A program made the position numbers and the translations under genes. From Marisa cornuarietis (taxonomy: Eukaryota; Mollusca; Gastropoda; Architaenioglossa; Ampullariidae), in NCBI GenBank assembly GCA_004794655.1, contig SMMW01000619.1, positions 1,302,001 to 1,366,000 on the forward strand: a stretch of 64,000 bases of DNA, given 5' to 3'. Position 1 is the stretch's first letter. Every line of letters starts with the position of its first letter. Below are positions 33,951-45,980 of the stretch, one piece after another. The notes under the pieces are model-generated. The model did not search any database. It was not told the DNA's origin and was given only the letters and a program-made list of their open reading frames with translations.

Positions 33951-34905
33951 TGAGGACAGTGTAGTCCTTTGAACATTGGTTACCTACTGATGCAAGTTTA
34001 TTGTATGATCAAAGTTTTCTTTGGCGGTCTGTAAACTTAAGGCAAAGATTAGCCATGAACCTGTAATTTCATTCAGCAAGGATGCATTGCTGGATGTGAT
34101 AGAACACTGCACTACTGCACCATGTGCAATTTCACAGTAAAAATCAGTACATGTGTGTGTGTGTGTGTTGGTGTGTGAGAGAGAATGAGAAAGACAGTGT
34201 GACTGTGAGTGTGCATAACCATATGTTCATATATGTATACCAATCCATGTTGTTTTGCTGTTCATAAATGAATAAGACAGGTCACCTTTTCCGAGTGAAA
34301 ATATGTGATAAAATTGCCAAAGACTCCTCATGACATCAAAATGCACATAGTTTGTAGATTAATGGTGCTGTACATAGTGTTGTAAATTAAGGACTTTGCA
34401 GATTCATCTGCAGGTCCCATGCATTTTGTTATAAAGGGATTGTGCTTGAATGGTGCACATTTATTATATTAAACAAGCCCAACAAAAAATGTGTGACAGC
34501 ATTTTTTGGGGGAAAAGAATTGTGCTGCTGATTGATGGCTGCAGCTCCAAAAATAGGGTATGAAAGAGAGGGCTTATCTTCAGAGCACAAATGCAGTGAG
34601 AAAAATTATGTTAGTCTGCAACAAATAAGACATCATTCCATATGCTGACATTCATGGCAGTTAGCATATTTGTTTTCTTTTTAGGCCCAAGAGACTGGGC
34701 CTGTCTTAGAATATGTCAAGACTGAGCAGCTGTGATATTGACTTGAAGATGGTGATATAAATTTTGTGCTGTTAGTCATACTGTTTTAAATGTTAGTCAT
34801 AGTGTTTTTAATGCACCTCACACTTTTAGTCAGTTTTTTTGACTTCATATTATCCAGAAAAATACTGAAGATGTTTCATCATATTTTTTTTTAATAAATA
34901 AAATT
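33951..34905 (+). other. Probable ABCA 3' untranslated region
   Basis: No coding signal. AATAAA-containing runs occur around 34893-34903 and weaker variants earlier, so the transcript end is probably in this stretch; the exact site cannot be told. Confidence 0.4.
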
Positions 34906-35029
34906 CCATTTCTGGAACATTAAAATGTGTTCTAAAAGAATGTGTGATCATTTTATTTCTAGAAACTGGCAGCTGTCAGGCCAGTGAAGACACTGATCAC
35001 TTAGGGAAGCAATACATCAAAGCCTGTAT

Positions 35030-35135
35030 GGCTTTCTGTTGTTACTTCCCTTGTAGTCTTTTTGGGTGCAGCACATTGAGCTTGCATCCATTTGGGGAAA
35101 CGCACTTTACAAATTCAATCATTATTATTACGTTG
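35030..35135 (+). repeat. SINE/LINE-type 3' tail with (ATT)n
   Basis: Reads GCAGCACATTGAGCTTGCAT... then GGGAAACGCACTTTACAAAT and ATTATTATT, the form of the widespread GCGCTTTGAG...GCGCTATA-(ATT)n tails. A similar tail lies at 45893-45980. Confidence 0.45.
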
Positions 35136-35867
35136 ATGGCAGTTTAAGTGTTAGTTATAATATAGAAACAGTTACTGAAACCCTTCACCTTATCTGAAAG
35201 GAATGTTGATATTATTGACCAGAGACAACCTGGAGTGGAGTAACATAAAATCGCTGTCCCTCTCCTTTCCACTGTCTTCTCTCTCTCTCTTTTCCTCCCT
35301 CTTTGCAGGCCCCCCCCTCTCAGCCTTCTATTTGCACTCCTGTCATTTGACACTAGACACAAGAAATTCAGTGCTTTGAGAGCAGGAGAAGTGAACTAGT
35401 CTGAGAATGAACACAAGGCAGCAGGGCAATATAATCAAAGTGCATGTAGTGTCTGGAAGACTTACAGTATATAGCTAAGCACATTTGATTATTTCTTAAA
35501 TATAAAATCACTATATTCACCAAATTCTTGTTTGCAAGTAAACTGTAGGCTTCAGAACAGATATGAGCTCAGTTGAGCAGATCTTAACTGTTGCATCCTG
35601 TCAGAGAAGCATCTGCAGCCTCAGCAGGAACTCTACCACAACATCGTAGTCTTTAAATGTTGACAATTTTATTGTCAAGACTACAACCAATAGGAAAACT
35701 CAAACCTATATTAGAAAAATCCCTGCATGTCTATGGACATTCGTCACCTCATGGATATTTACCAGTTGACATGGTGTCTCAAGAAACGAGAAGGGAGGGT
35801 ATAAATTGCAAGTCTGGTAAAGAGGAACATTTTAGCTAACCATTTGTGACCTTTTGGTGGTCTTTAG

Positions 35868-35927
35868 AGTTGTGGCTTGACGCACACTGCTGTGGTGCCC
35901 TTTGACCTGGTCAAATACCATATTCAG
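35868..35927 (+). pseudogene. Mitochondrial phosphate carrier pseudogene, exon A
   Basis: SCGLTHTAVVPFDLVKYHIQ, first carrier repeat with the PxDxxK motif (PFDLVK), between an AG acceptor and CAG/GT. Matches the SLC25A3 family at an exon boundary conserved in animals. The segment between it and exon C is missing or unrecognisable apart from a possible VNAEN start at 36867. An open frame upstream (35657-35836) could be a presequence exon, weakly. Confidence 0.75.
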
Positions 35928-37035
35928 GTTGGTGCACATGTGCAAGGATATTTTTCCTTTTTTTCTGTCAGTTCCTTATGTTGTCATGTGTTTATTTTAT
36001 TCCCCCCCCTATTCTGGATCACTTAGGCGATACAGTGTTCAGAATGTAACATTTTCTTGTGTGTTTATGTAAGAACACGAAAGTCTTATGAACAACAGTC
36101 CCACATTTCTTACATATATTTTGTATTTACAAGTTAAAATTTGGAGAACGTATTTAATATGTAGAGGTTTAAATGGGCTGCAGTCTTACATGCCATAAAG
36201 GCTTGAGGTTGATGCATATTAGAAAAAGACTAAAGACCCATTTGTTTACTTAAGACGGACTTAAATAACCAAGCAACACTTCAGAAGTCTTCTGTCTTTA
36301 TTTTTTTTACTTTCTTGTTTTATTGTTGTTGTTTTTTTTTACTTCTCTTTTGCTTTTCCTGCGCAATGAGCATTATTCTTAATGGATATCTGCGCATTAC
36401 AAATGGACATCATCATCATGTTAGCTTACTAACTCCTATTTCTTATACTCCCCTTGTTTGTAAGGATTTTGTCTTTTTATGATCACAGATAAAGATGCCA
36501 TTCTCTGCAACTTTAGGTACCAACTAGAATCATACTAGTTTTTTTCTTTAACAAGTTTTGCACGATTACAGGAGGTTTTAATGAATATGCCAAAGATTGT
36601 AAAATGGTTTGAAAAATTAAAAAAAAGAGTCCAACCAAAAGATGGTTTGCAATGCGCAAAATGTTATTCTTGAACAACCAGTTACCAATAAATATCAAAT
36701 AATGCAACAAGGCTTTGACTCTGACCATATTACAGAAATTTAAGAATTTTCCCAATTAAAAAAAATCTTTATACAAGCTGTTACAAAATTGAGTGCTTCT
36801 CTAAAAAAAAAATGAAATAAAACTGAATGATTCCTTAGTCTGTCCTGAACTCTTAACTATTTGCAGGTAAATGCGGAGAACACTGTGTGCTTTTGTGTGC
36901 TCTTAGATTTAATTTATCATCTAATTTATTTTATAAATATTTTTTGTACTACAATATTTTGAAATAAACTACGACTGCATGTTCAGCATCAAAAACATTT
37001 GACCCAATCTATTATCATTGCAAGAAAATGCATAC

Positions 37036-37381
37036 CTGTGGAGAACTTCACTGTATCTAGCAGCCAGCACATCAGCAGAGTTCTTTGCTGATGTTGCCCT
37101 CTGCCCTATGGAAGCTGTGAAAGTTTGAATCCAGACACAACTTGGATGGTTAACCACATTGCTTGAGGGAGCTGCTTGCATCTTTTAGGAAGGAAGGAAT
37201 TTCTGGGTATGACCTTGTACCCCTCTGCGGTAGTCAGATTCCCTACAGTCCTACACGATGATGAAGTTTTCTTGCTTTGAGCGGACAGTTGAAGCCCTTT
37301 ACAAACATGTGGTACCTAAACCACGCTCTGAGTGCTCAAAACCAGAACAGCTAGTGGTCACCTTTGCTGCTGGCTACATTT
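37036..37381 (+). pseudogene. Mitochondrial phosphate carrier pseudogene, exon C (broken)
   Basis: Reads LWRTSLYLAASTSAEFFADV and PMEAVKV (second carrier motif), then TGA at 37126 where the family has Arg (CGA to TGA), then IQTQLGW. Another frame continues KEGISGYDLVPL and SQIPY, and after a second shift MMKFSCFERTVEALYKHV, then SECSKPEQLVVTF. One stop and at least two frameshifts make it non-functional. Confidence 0.88.
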
Positions 37382-37545
37382 GTTGGTATTAAATTTATAT
37401 AATTTGTGCATGACCATTTTCTTTTTTTGTTGTTTTTTTAAACTATTGATGCTGGTACTTTTTCTTCCCAACAAGTTTTTGAATGTCAAGTATGCTTTTG
37501 TAAGAAGTTTTGTAATGAGACTCACCACTTGTGTTTCAATTACAG

Positions 37546-37656
37546 CTGGAGCATTTTGTGCTATTGTGTCTCATCCTGCTGACACGATTTTGTCCAAACT
37601 GAATCAGGACAAGGGTTCTACCTTCGTTCAAATTGCTAAGAGGCTGGGCTTTGTGG
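37546..37656 (+). pseudogene. Mitochondrial phosphate carrier pseudogene, exon D
   Basis: Between TTACAG and GTAAGT the frame reads AGAFCAIVSHPADTILSKLN, third carrier repeat. Splice sites are intact, so this is an unprocessed duplicate, not a retrocopy. The last exon was not found before 39 kb. Confidence 0.85.
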
Positions 37657-37659
37657 GTA

Positions 37660-38500
37660 AGTGAAGAGCACTCATATCATTAGCCAATAACTTGCTGTCA
37701 GTTACACTAGCACATGCGCTGGAAGTTAAACTTTTTTTCTTTACTATTTATGAAGACTGGTGGTTAGTATGCTCAACTGGAGCAGGAAGTTGCTATCGAT
37801 TCAATGATTTGACAAGTGCTGTCCACCCAGCTACTGGAACCTGAGTATTCTCTATTCTTGTTATTAATATTATTATAATTTAAATTATTATTTAAATGCT
37901 GGTATTTTCAGCATTCTTGTTATCATTATTATTAGAATATTATTATTAAATGCAAGTATTATCATCATTTGGTAATGACAGGGACAATGATCTGTGTGAT
38001 TGTGTGTGTATTCTCTGTGTAGCTTAAAGCAGATGTGTAAAAGGTTTCTGTTTAAATGTTACTCGCCTACATCTGTCTCCCCGTCTAAAACATAATGAGG
38101 CATAGAAATGAAGAATATGCTTATTAAACATTGACAGAAAACCATATCCAGATGTTGTTTGTTTAATTTTTAATAATAATTATAATGTTAATAAAAATTG
38201 TAATAATAATTTAATTATCCAACTGCAGCTTTGATTGGGTTGTCTGATGGCCATCTGCAACATAAGCAAAGAACAGAAAAAATATTCCCAGGCCCACAAG
38301 ACAGGCACCGCCACCCACCTGCTAAAGCTGGTAGTCAGACATTGAGCATGAACCCTAGTCAGTCATCGATGACCTCAAAAAGTCACAGAGAAAGTGCCAC
38401 AGTTTAGCAAGATTGCAATTGATGCTTTAAATGCAGCAGTTGGATACATTCATGGTGAAGGAGAAAGTGGGGATTTGAAGAGGAAAAAAATCCATTTGCC
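37660..38500. other. Intergenic, AT-rich
   Basis: ATT/TAT-rich low-complexity runs around 37860-37950 and 38170-38215; no gene seen. Confidence 0.45.
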
Positions 38501-38504
38501 GAGT

Positions 38505-38765
38505 TCCCTGGTGGGTATAATGTTTGACTGGTTATATCTCCTAGACTTGAGATAACAAAAAGTCATTACCACATCCTTTAGATCACTGTCTCTAGTCTAC
38601 AAAAGCACAAACGTTTTGGTATATGAGGTATGGTATTGTGTATATGCATTTATAAAATACTTGTGCATTTTTGAATGAAAACGTTGATTAAAGTCAAGTA
38701 CCACAAAACATTTTTATATGCTACATATATGGTACTTTAACACTATTATTATATTTAAAAAAAAA
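38505..38765 (-). repeat. Dispersed AT-rich repeat, copy 2
   Basis: Inverted partner of 11155-11410 (see that entry). Confidence 0.65.
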
Positions 38766-39679
38766 CACAACCCTTAAATGACACTGTGACAAAACTTCGA
38801 CGCTTATATAAATGGGTCATGTGCCGTAAAATTAATTTAAATGCTTTTGTTTTTTCTGCTATATTTCTTTAAAGTATGTGTCATAAAGTGTCCGTACATG
38901 TAGATAACTGCTTATCTAGTTCTTGTGCCTGTAAAACATCCGCACGTTTATAGCGTGTCGGTGAAATCTTACGGTCGCTACAATAATTGGACAAGTCTTT
39001 CAGTTGCAAGCAAAATGTATATATTGATGTCAATCTGTTCGTGTTTCTGAGATTCTTAGCAGATATTTAATAAAATGAGCGTTCGGACAACCATTTTTTT
39101 TTTTTTTTTTACATACGACTCCCGTCGTTTACTAGACAAAAGCGATTATCTCCGTGATCAAAGTTTCCGCGATTTGGAGACAATTACAGTAACGGCCGTA
39201 AGTATGAATTCAGATCGGATTAATTTTTTTTAGGAATATGTTGATAAATACTTTGTGTTTGGAACTTGTAGACATTTGTCAGGTGAAAGTCTCAGTGCGC
39301 CCCGAACGTTTGAAATTTCGTGGTGTGAATAGATTTTACGTCACGTGACGCTACCTCCACTGGCAATTTTTTCCGTCGGCGATGACCAGGGCGATTCACG
39401 CATTGAAACACAGAAAACATGCAAACAACAACACACCGAAGGCCAGTATTATCATAAGTATCTCCTGAAATATTTATTCATCCATTGATATAGTTTCATG
39501 TTCAACCAAGAAATAATAAAGATGTTGTAAGCAATCTAATCCGACTGTATGCCAGAGGCGAACTTTTGTCACAGTGTCATATATTCAAACAGATTTTTAT
39601 TTTTGGAGTTGTCCCCTAAGCTTAATTTAGATAAAAATATATAGATAGAAAGTATAAATTTTATTTTTTTCTGCTGACC

Positions 39680-39967
39680 TTAAGTTGCGGCCTCCACTCC
39701 AGTTCTGACAAGTTTGCTGTTTGTTCGGGTTTTCTTCAGGAGCTTCCTTCTGATGTTTCGATGTAGTGTTATTTTGTCTTCTGCCGTTAGAGGCGCTCTT
39801 TCCAGTAGGCCTCTTTCTAAAGCTTTGTTTACAAGCTTTTTGAGTCTTCTCAGTGTGATCATTATTCCAAGTTCCTGGAGTTTCTCCTTGATCTCTTGTA
39901 TGGAAATGTCTGTTGTTGTGTGGAATTCCTTCATTGCCTGCATCAGTTGATCGACTGTCAGCGCCAT
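39680..39967 (-). CDS. Small basic single-exon protein, unassigned (95 residues)
   Basis: ATG at 39967 gives a 95-residue protein. Its first half is predicted helical (LTVDQLMQAMKEF, IQEIKEKLQELG, LRRLKKLVNKALERGLLER), the second is Lys/Arg-rich (IRRKLLKKTR). The helix-turn-helix look and basic tail recall a histone H1-like or winged-helix DNA-binding fold, but I cannot assign a family. It has no introns. A CpG-rich stretch with a CRE and an E-box lies 65-80 bp upstream. The opposite strand also has an open frame, which I take as its shadow. Confidence 0.4.
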   Translation of the reverse strand: MALTVDQLMQAMKEFHTTTDISIQEIKEKLQELGIMITLRRLKKLVNKALERGLLERAPLTAEDKITLHRNIRRKLLKKTRTNSKLVRTGVEAAT

Positions 39968-40024
39968 TTTGTTTTCTGTCGTCTGCCAGTCAACGGTCCG
40001 CTCAGTGCTTACGTCATTCTGCAA

Positions 40025-40105
40025 TGTCGTCACGTGATGACGTCACCGCACGATGGCGTAGAGATGTAACCACGTCACGCTGACCTCTTGACCTGTGAAC
40101 TTTCA
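40025..40105 (-). promoter_or_regulatory. Promoter-like CRE and E-box cluster
   Basis: CACGTG at 40031-40036 abuts TGACGTCA at 40038-40045, followed by CACGTCACG and two TGACC half-sites near 40080-40100. It sits just upstream of the 95-residue frame. Regulatory function is inferred only from the motifs. Confidence 0.4.
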
Positions 40106-40185
40106 ACACCAGGCTGTGGGCAACCCTCGTCCTTTCACTCCCTGCGATTAAATATCGTAAGTCGTTTATTGTCAACTCTTTCTGC

Positions 40186-42160
40186 TGCTCTTGTTCAATG
40201 AGTATGCAAGATGCAAGACTTGCAGAAACTGTGATAATCGTCTGTCAGTCCTATTAGAATGCTGTGACAAAGTTGCCCTAAAAGTAGAATAGAGGTGAAT
40301 GGCAATGCCTGCATGCACTGTCATGTTGAGGGACTCAGTGGCTGCTGGTCTGCACCAAACAAAAATGGCAGTTGACAGTGAACGATGTCAAGTATTTCTT
40401 TCTCTGGCTTGACTAGAACCAAGCCATTGACACCTCTACATGAGACGGTATCACAACCACAGATTACTACTGCAGTTATACATTTTGACATAAACGATTG
40501 CAAGCGTGGACACAGTCTCAACAACCTGATGTGGCGAACCCTCATCACAAGTAGCTGCCGCTATTTCCCTAAGGCGAGGTTAATGCTATCATCTATTTTA
40601 CCTCACAGGGATAGACATCGACACATCTCTTCATGGACCGTAGAATCAAATAAAATAATGGAATTTGTTGCCAAACATACTGGAGCTTATTTCTTTAATA
40701 ATGATATAGCATTCTACACGCTGAGAGGTCAGGTTAAGACTGGTTGGATGAGAGATGCCATCCATCCAAACAAGAGAGGAAGCAATGGGCTGGTGGTTAA
40801 CATCAAACGTCATTGCAGGACCCCGAGGCCGTGTCATCAACTGCTCCCAAGCTCCCAGGATCTGGTCCCACTCCTTAGGCCCCCAACCATAAACAGCAGC
40901 CAAACTCCTTATCATCGCCAGTCCACAGACCATTAACCCGCCTAAATCCATTCCAGACACACGTGTCTAAAGAGTTACACACTGGCCTCGCTCCCCTCAT
41001 ACCCTGGAATGTTAGCAGACCACTCTACTCAATTGTGGTGGCGATGGAGAGACGATGACAAATAGACCATCGGACGGGATCAGTGACTCCATGGACTCAT
41101 CTGCTGATAGCGAGGTTGATGTGTACACCAAGCCACCAAACCATGCTACCTCGCTGAAACAACAGGCTGTCTGAACTAAACTACTGCAGCTCTTATTGCC
41201 ATCTCCAGTGAACGTGCCAAACAATCATTAAAGTGCATTACTGCTCTCATCACAATTCTTGTACTTTGTCTTATTCTTTATACCTTTCCTAATCTCTTTG
41301 TTAGTCTTTTCCTCTTGTAGTTTTATCTCTTTTCGTTGAGTTCTGTCTCTTGTTATAGTTTTCCGCTGTCATTATTTCCATTTAAATCATCTTAAAATGC
41401 CTTATACTAGGTCTCAAAACAAATGGCCGACTGAAGATGGGCTACGTATAGGACACCTAAACATAACCAATGCCATAAACAAAATAGCTGAATTAGAAGT
41501 AATCCTCTAGAATTCTGGATTCCCCCTTTCACATTTTTGGAAACTTTTGTACACAGCTTATATTCAGTCGACCATTGATTACACTTCCACCCCGTAGGAC
41601 TTTGATAGAGATGCTTCGATAAGACCTCTAGCAAGTGTTCAGAGGCGAGCAATTAGCAGTTTTACTAAAACCAAAAATACATCCAAATGACTTCAACACT
41701 CTGGGAGATCTTTCTCTAACAAACAGACAACAAATGCATCTTCATTTTTAAAATACTGACTCTCTGCTGTTTTCCTCGAACTTCTCTAAAACTTTATATT
41801 CCCATTCCTAGAATAGACCTTTTTAAACAACTCCATGAACTGCTTTCGACGCCAATTACTAAAATGCCTATACTACATTACTAGAATGTAGGAAAATGAG
41901 ATGAGGCCTCACCAACAAAGATTTCTAAACCATAAAACATTAGAGATACTTCTCAGCTTCAGGACCCTTGTAAATATTTGTTTTAACCACAGTTTGTAGT
42001 ACATATTCACCTTCCACTCTCTTTTGATGTCATGTTTTTACTACTTGTTTTAGTAATTAATTAATTACTTACCTTATTTTTTTCCTTTTAAAGGGTGATG
42101 GTTAAATGAAAAAAGGATGTCTTGCTTACTCTACCTCTCGTAAATAAAGAATTGAATGCA
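40186..42160 (+). mobile_element. Internally deleted CR1-like LINE
   Basis: 5' part: a cysteine-rich start (CKTCRNCDNR) and an ORF1 with an SGNH-esterase-like domain. At 41398 an ORF2 begins (LRIGHLNITNAINKIAELE, the usual start of an apurinic endonuclease). Within about 30 bp it jumps to the end of the polymerase (HFWKLLYTAYI, then SVQRRAI) with stops. The central endonuclease-RT region is deleted. The 3' end has AATAAAGAATTG repeats near 42145-42160. Confidence 0.7.
40385..40936 (+). pseudogene. LINE ORF1 with SGNH esterase-like domain
   Basis: Reads TTAVIHFDINDC (block III, normally GxND), FPKARLMLSSILPHRDR and FYTLRGQVKT, then RDAIHPNKRG (block V, DxxH). Such domains occur in ORF1 of CR1/L2-type LINEs, probably aiding membrane or lipid interaction. 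Glycine of block III is Asp here. Residues after about 145 lose family similarity. Confidence 0.7.
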
Positions 42161-42264
42161 GTGTCAAGCCTCAGGGCAGTTTCCATCAACTGAGATTACC
42201 TCCCCTCTCTTGTTTTCTTACTCGCGTACTCTTGTAAGACCAAGTTTGCGAAAAGTCCATCGCT

Positions 42265-42450
42265 CGTCAGGGTGGGGAGCTGGTGTTTTACACCAAGCCA
42301 GCACCTAAGACTATATCACGGCAAAGCAGGCAACCCTGTAAACAGATGCCACATGTCGAGAAAGAACAGCGTGCCCGAGATCTGAACCCAGGACAGCCAG
42401 TCCTCAGTGTATTGGTGCCAGGCACTAACCGTGATCGCTCGGTACTGGAT
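42265..42450 (-). repeat. tRNA-derived SINE, family A
   Basis: On the minus strand GGTTAGTGCCTGGCACC (A-box-like) and GGGTTCAGATCTC (B-box-like) head the element. The body matches 6143-6275 in reverse. Confidence 0.65.
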
Positions 42451-42469
42451 GTAATAAAAAATGTCTAAA

Positions 42470-43140
42470 CACTCTTACATAGAAATCCCTCGTACACCAG
42501 AAGTTCTGACGAAATTACAGGTTCTCTGTCGTCGCGTCTGCCACAACCAAAGAATTCACCCGTGCTAGCAGGACGCCGCTGTCCCCGGGGTGGCGGTCTC
42601 GTGCCTCTCTTCTACGTCGTGGGAGGGCGCTGAATGCCGGTGTCTGCACCACGCTTCCTGCACTACGTGCCTGGGTTATTTTACAAGAGGGATACATATC
42701 GATACACATCGACATAGATACAGATGTAGCTATAGACATGTATATAGATACACATCGTGTCAGTACGGTGCACAGAATGATGCTTTCAAACAGCGATCTG
42801 TATAGACTGTGAAACTACAGCTACGTCTACGTTTCTGGAAAATGCAGGACGCGGGTCTGTACGTCTTTCTTGAGGTGAATGAAACAAGGTCTTCCTTCGT
42901 CCTCTGTGAAGCGCCTCGTCTCTCGGTACTGCTATGGACTTCCGTGTTCTTGGTGCTGATATGGACTTTTCTTGCACATCGATGCCAGAGAGTGACATCG
43001 GGCTAAGTTACACACATACCCCGCTAACCGTTGTGCCACCGGATCGCCATACCAACAAAACAAACAAACAAACCAAAAACCAAAAAACCCCGTACCAAAT
43101 GACTACACAATAAACTTAGTGAAAATATAAGGAATTTACC
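42470..43140. other. No gene recognised
   Basis: A GC-rich stretch (42540-42680) then a run of GATACA/CATCGA-type near-repeats at 42690-42760. Purpose unknown. Confidence 0.4.
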
Positions 43141-43144
43141 TAAT

Positions 43145-44105
43145 TTAATGTGAAAAGTGAAGCTGTTTGAATTTGCTCTCGAGTATTTCCAAATTTGGCC
43201 TCGTTTCCGGGGTGGCAATTCGCAGAACTGAGGCCAAATGCTCGTTACTTATCCGAAGGCAGTACAAACTTGCTCTGTTTTGATGATTGAAAAAAGTCTC
43301 TTGACACACATTCGTCTGTGCAGACATCACCATCATTGTTTTGAGAAATTCTGTTGAAGTTGAGGAAACGTATCGTTACTGAGCGACTTGAAGAACTGAA
43401 CGGCATGTTCGGGATGGAAAGAATCCTTCAACAATGTGTTGCACTGTAAATCCAGCAGCTGTCAGGCGCACTTTCGTGTCCACGGTAGACGGATTTCAAG
43501 TCACTTTCCAATTTTCCAAAATAACCGCGAAAATTTATCTCGCAGTTCACTTAATTTGTTTTATTATTATTAATGGCTTTCCAGACGACGGTGTCATTAA
43601 AGTTCAGGGGAGGAAAGTGTTGAATTTTTTCCCTCCACGTAGGTTGAGAAAAGATCAAGTTTCCGTTCAAGCGTTTCCACAGTGAGGTATAATTCATGAA
43701 CAAGAATGTCGTTACCTTTCACTGAGTTTAAATAGTCTGGGACCAGTGAGGAAGGCAAGAACTGTACGTCAATGGCGATCAGAATACTCCGGGAAGGCTT
43801 TTCTTTTATTTCTAAAAACAGAACCATTTCTTCTCGGAGTGTCCAAAACTCGCTTAACAACTTTTCCCAAGCTTAGCCATCGGGCATTTGTTTGGTAGGG
43901 AACATCTTTGTGATCGGCTTCAACGTCCTCCAGCAACGTTATAAACTACCCGGGGTTGAGGCCGGTTGTTGCAACAGGAGATCCATCAGTAGTGACATCT
44001 AAATTTTCCCCATGAAAGCTCATGCTTTTTGATACACTCTTTCACTTTCATATGCAAATCCTCGCCTGTTGTAGTGTCCTTCGTTGACTCCATCAAGAGC
44101 AATTC
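43145..44105 (-). pseudogene. hAT transposase relic (GTF2IRD2/ZBED-like)
   Basis: Minus strand, in order: ELLLMESTKDTTTGEDLHMK, then LEDVEADHKDVPY and ARWLSLGKVVKRV, then LFLEIKEKPS, KGNDILVHELYLTVETLERK, and finally ISNEHLASVLRIATPETRPN. These are the hallmarks of the domesticated-looking hAT family that includes GTF2IRD2 and ZBED5. Frameshifts, a missing middle and a shortened dimerisation region make it non-functional. Confidence 0.75.
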
Positions 44106-44109
44106 CTGC

Positions 44110-45840
44110 AGGAATTTTCACGGGTGATATCCGTATACTCATCGTTAAGGCCACAGATAGAGGAGAATTAGGTACATGTGTACTATTATTCAGGCTGAGA
44201 GAATACCGGTCAAGCTGCTCACATTACATTTGTGTTATCATCCAGGGTGAGAGACTACCCACCCTGCAAAAACTCTGGGTTTCCTATGGGCTCTATCTGG
44301 GACGAGATATGGTCCTATTTGGGTTCTGGAAATTTGGAAAGAGCGAAAAACAAAGAATAAACCAACAACATGCATACACATCCACACACATACACGCGTT
44401 CTATATATTTGAGCACCGACTATAACATGGTATAAGAGTACCTGTACTAATTCACAATGCGGTAAGGCGTCCTGCTATGACTGTTGCTCACATTCCAATA
44501 GTTATTCTTATGTTGAGCCTTATCTACCTTGCTTGCGCTCAACCTACTATTAGTTCTGCTGTTGCAGTCGTTTGTGGCAGCCAATTCATCTAATGTAAAT
44601 GTTATTGTCCATCCAACCCTTACAGCTCCCATTTGCATCCCCCATGCAACCCTTACAGCCCCTATTTGCATTCCTTGCACGATCACACCATGAAGAAAAC
44701 ATTGAACAGCTTTTCAGAATCTCAACGCTTCCTCGCCTTCAAGTGCATGCATGCTCGTACCCTCGATTTTAGTACAACTAGTAGGCAAGAATTAGATGAA
44801 ATCTTATAGCTTCCGTAAATCTACTAATTACTAGTGAAATTACAGAAAGTTGAACAAAAGTCGAATGAAAAAATGTTGATAATTTAAATGATGTCCATTT
44901 GAATATATATGGAGTTTTAGATACTTTCTGAAAGTAGCCAACGTATCCTTAATATGGAAGGTATCGGCCTATTGAATAATATTACACTGACCACTGATCC
45001 TTGTCAAGAGAGTTGACATGTGAGCCAATGCTACACCCTGTCTGTTAAAAGGTTTATCAATTCTGTATAGCATACCATGATTTATATATCAGTTAGTGCT
45101 AAAGGTAACATTTAAGAAGGGTGTCTATTACTAACATGTCATATTTAATGTCATATTTAATGACATACTAGTTTTATTTTAAATCTCATCTCCATCAGTT
45201 CTACCTCCAGCCTGTTTATTTCCTGCTCATTACTTAGAGGAAATGAGAAGCCCTCAGGCATCGCTGCTGTACCCATCACCTTTCCTCCCACATTTTGAAG
45301 CAGCATGAGCTGATTCTGTTGTCAACCATTATCTCTACTACATTTAGCTCTTCAATTTTTCTGAGAAATCTGATCAATAATGCGTATGAAATCAAAATAT
45401 TAATTTTACTCTTTAAATTATGACACAAAAAGAAATTTAACAAACTAAACTAAAAAGTCCAAAAAATTTATTTAAGTTTTTAAAATTTCTGTTTATTTAT
45501 GAAAAATCATGAACTTTTGAAATTAAACACATTCTATGGAAAAGACCCTCACTTGAAAAGGGGGGAGGCCTAGAAAAAATATTCTATTTATTTCATAGAA
45601 TTGAAACTTACAACAAATATTATAATGGGGCAACTTCGCCATGCTCTAAATTTGTCATCTGCTGTTCACTAAAAGGTGAAAACAATTTTAAGGACTGTAA
45701 ACACATCCATGTCATTAGTGGGTGGCCTCATAGGAAGCTAGTATCAGTGTTTTCAATGCGTAAGTGATCATGGTCTGACTGGAAAGAAGAAAAACCCTTG
45801 ACCTCATACTTCCTTGATTCGAGAATTGACAACTGTATGC
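44110..45840. other. AT-rich intergenic sequence
   Basis: No gene, RNA gene or repeat recognised. Confidence 0.45.
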
Positions 45841-45851
45841 TGCCAGCATTT

Positions 45852-45853
<2 letters not shown>

Positions 45854-45893
<40 letters not shown>

Positions 45894-45945
45894 CTTTGTG
45901 TAAAGCACTTTGAGTTCACCTTACAGGCGGAGAAAGGTGCTATAG

Positions 45946-45979
<34 letters not shown>

Positions 45980-45980
45980 A
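45854..45980 (+). repeat. (TG)n, SINE-like tail and (ATC)n
   Basis: TG run 45854-45891, then GTAAAGCACTTTGAGTTCAC, GGTGCTATAGAAAT and an (ATC)n end, a typical SINE 3' tail. Confidence 0.6.

Noticed and set aside
37332..37664. 110-codon continuous frame across the phosphate carrier region
   Set aside because: It runs through an intron; only its last third (37546-37656) is carrier-like.
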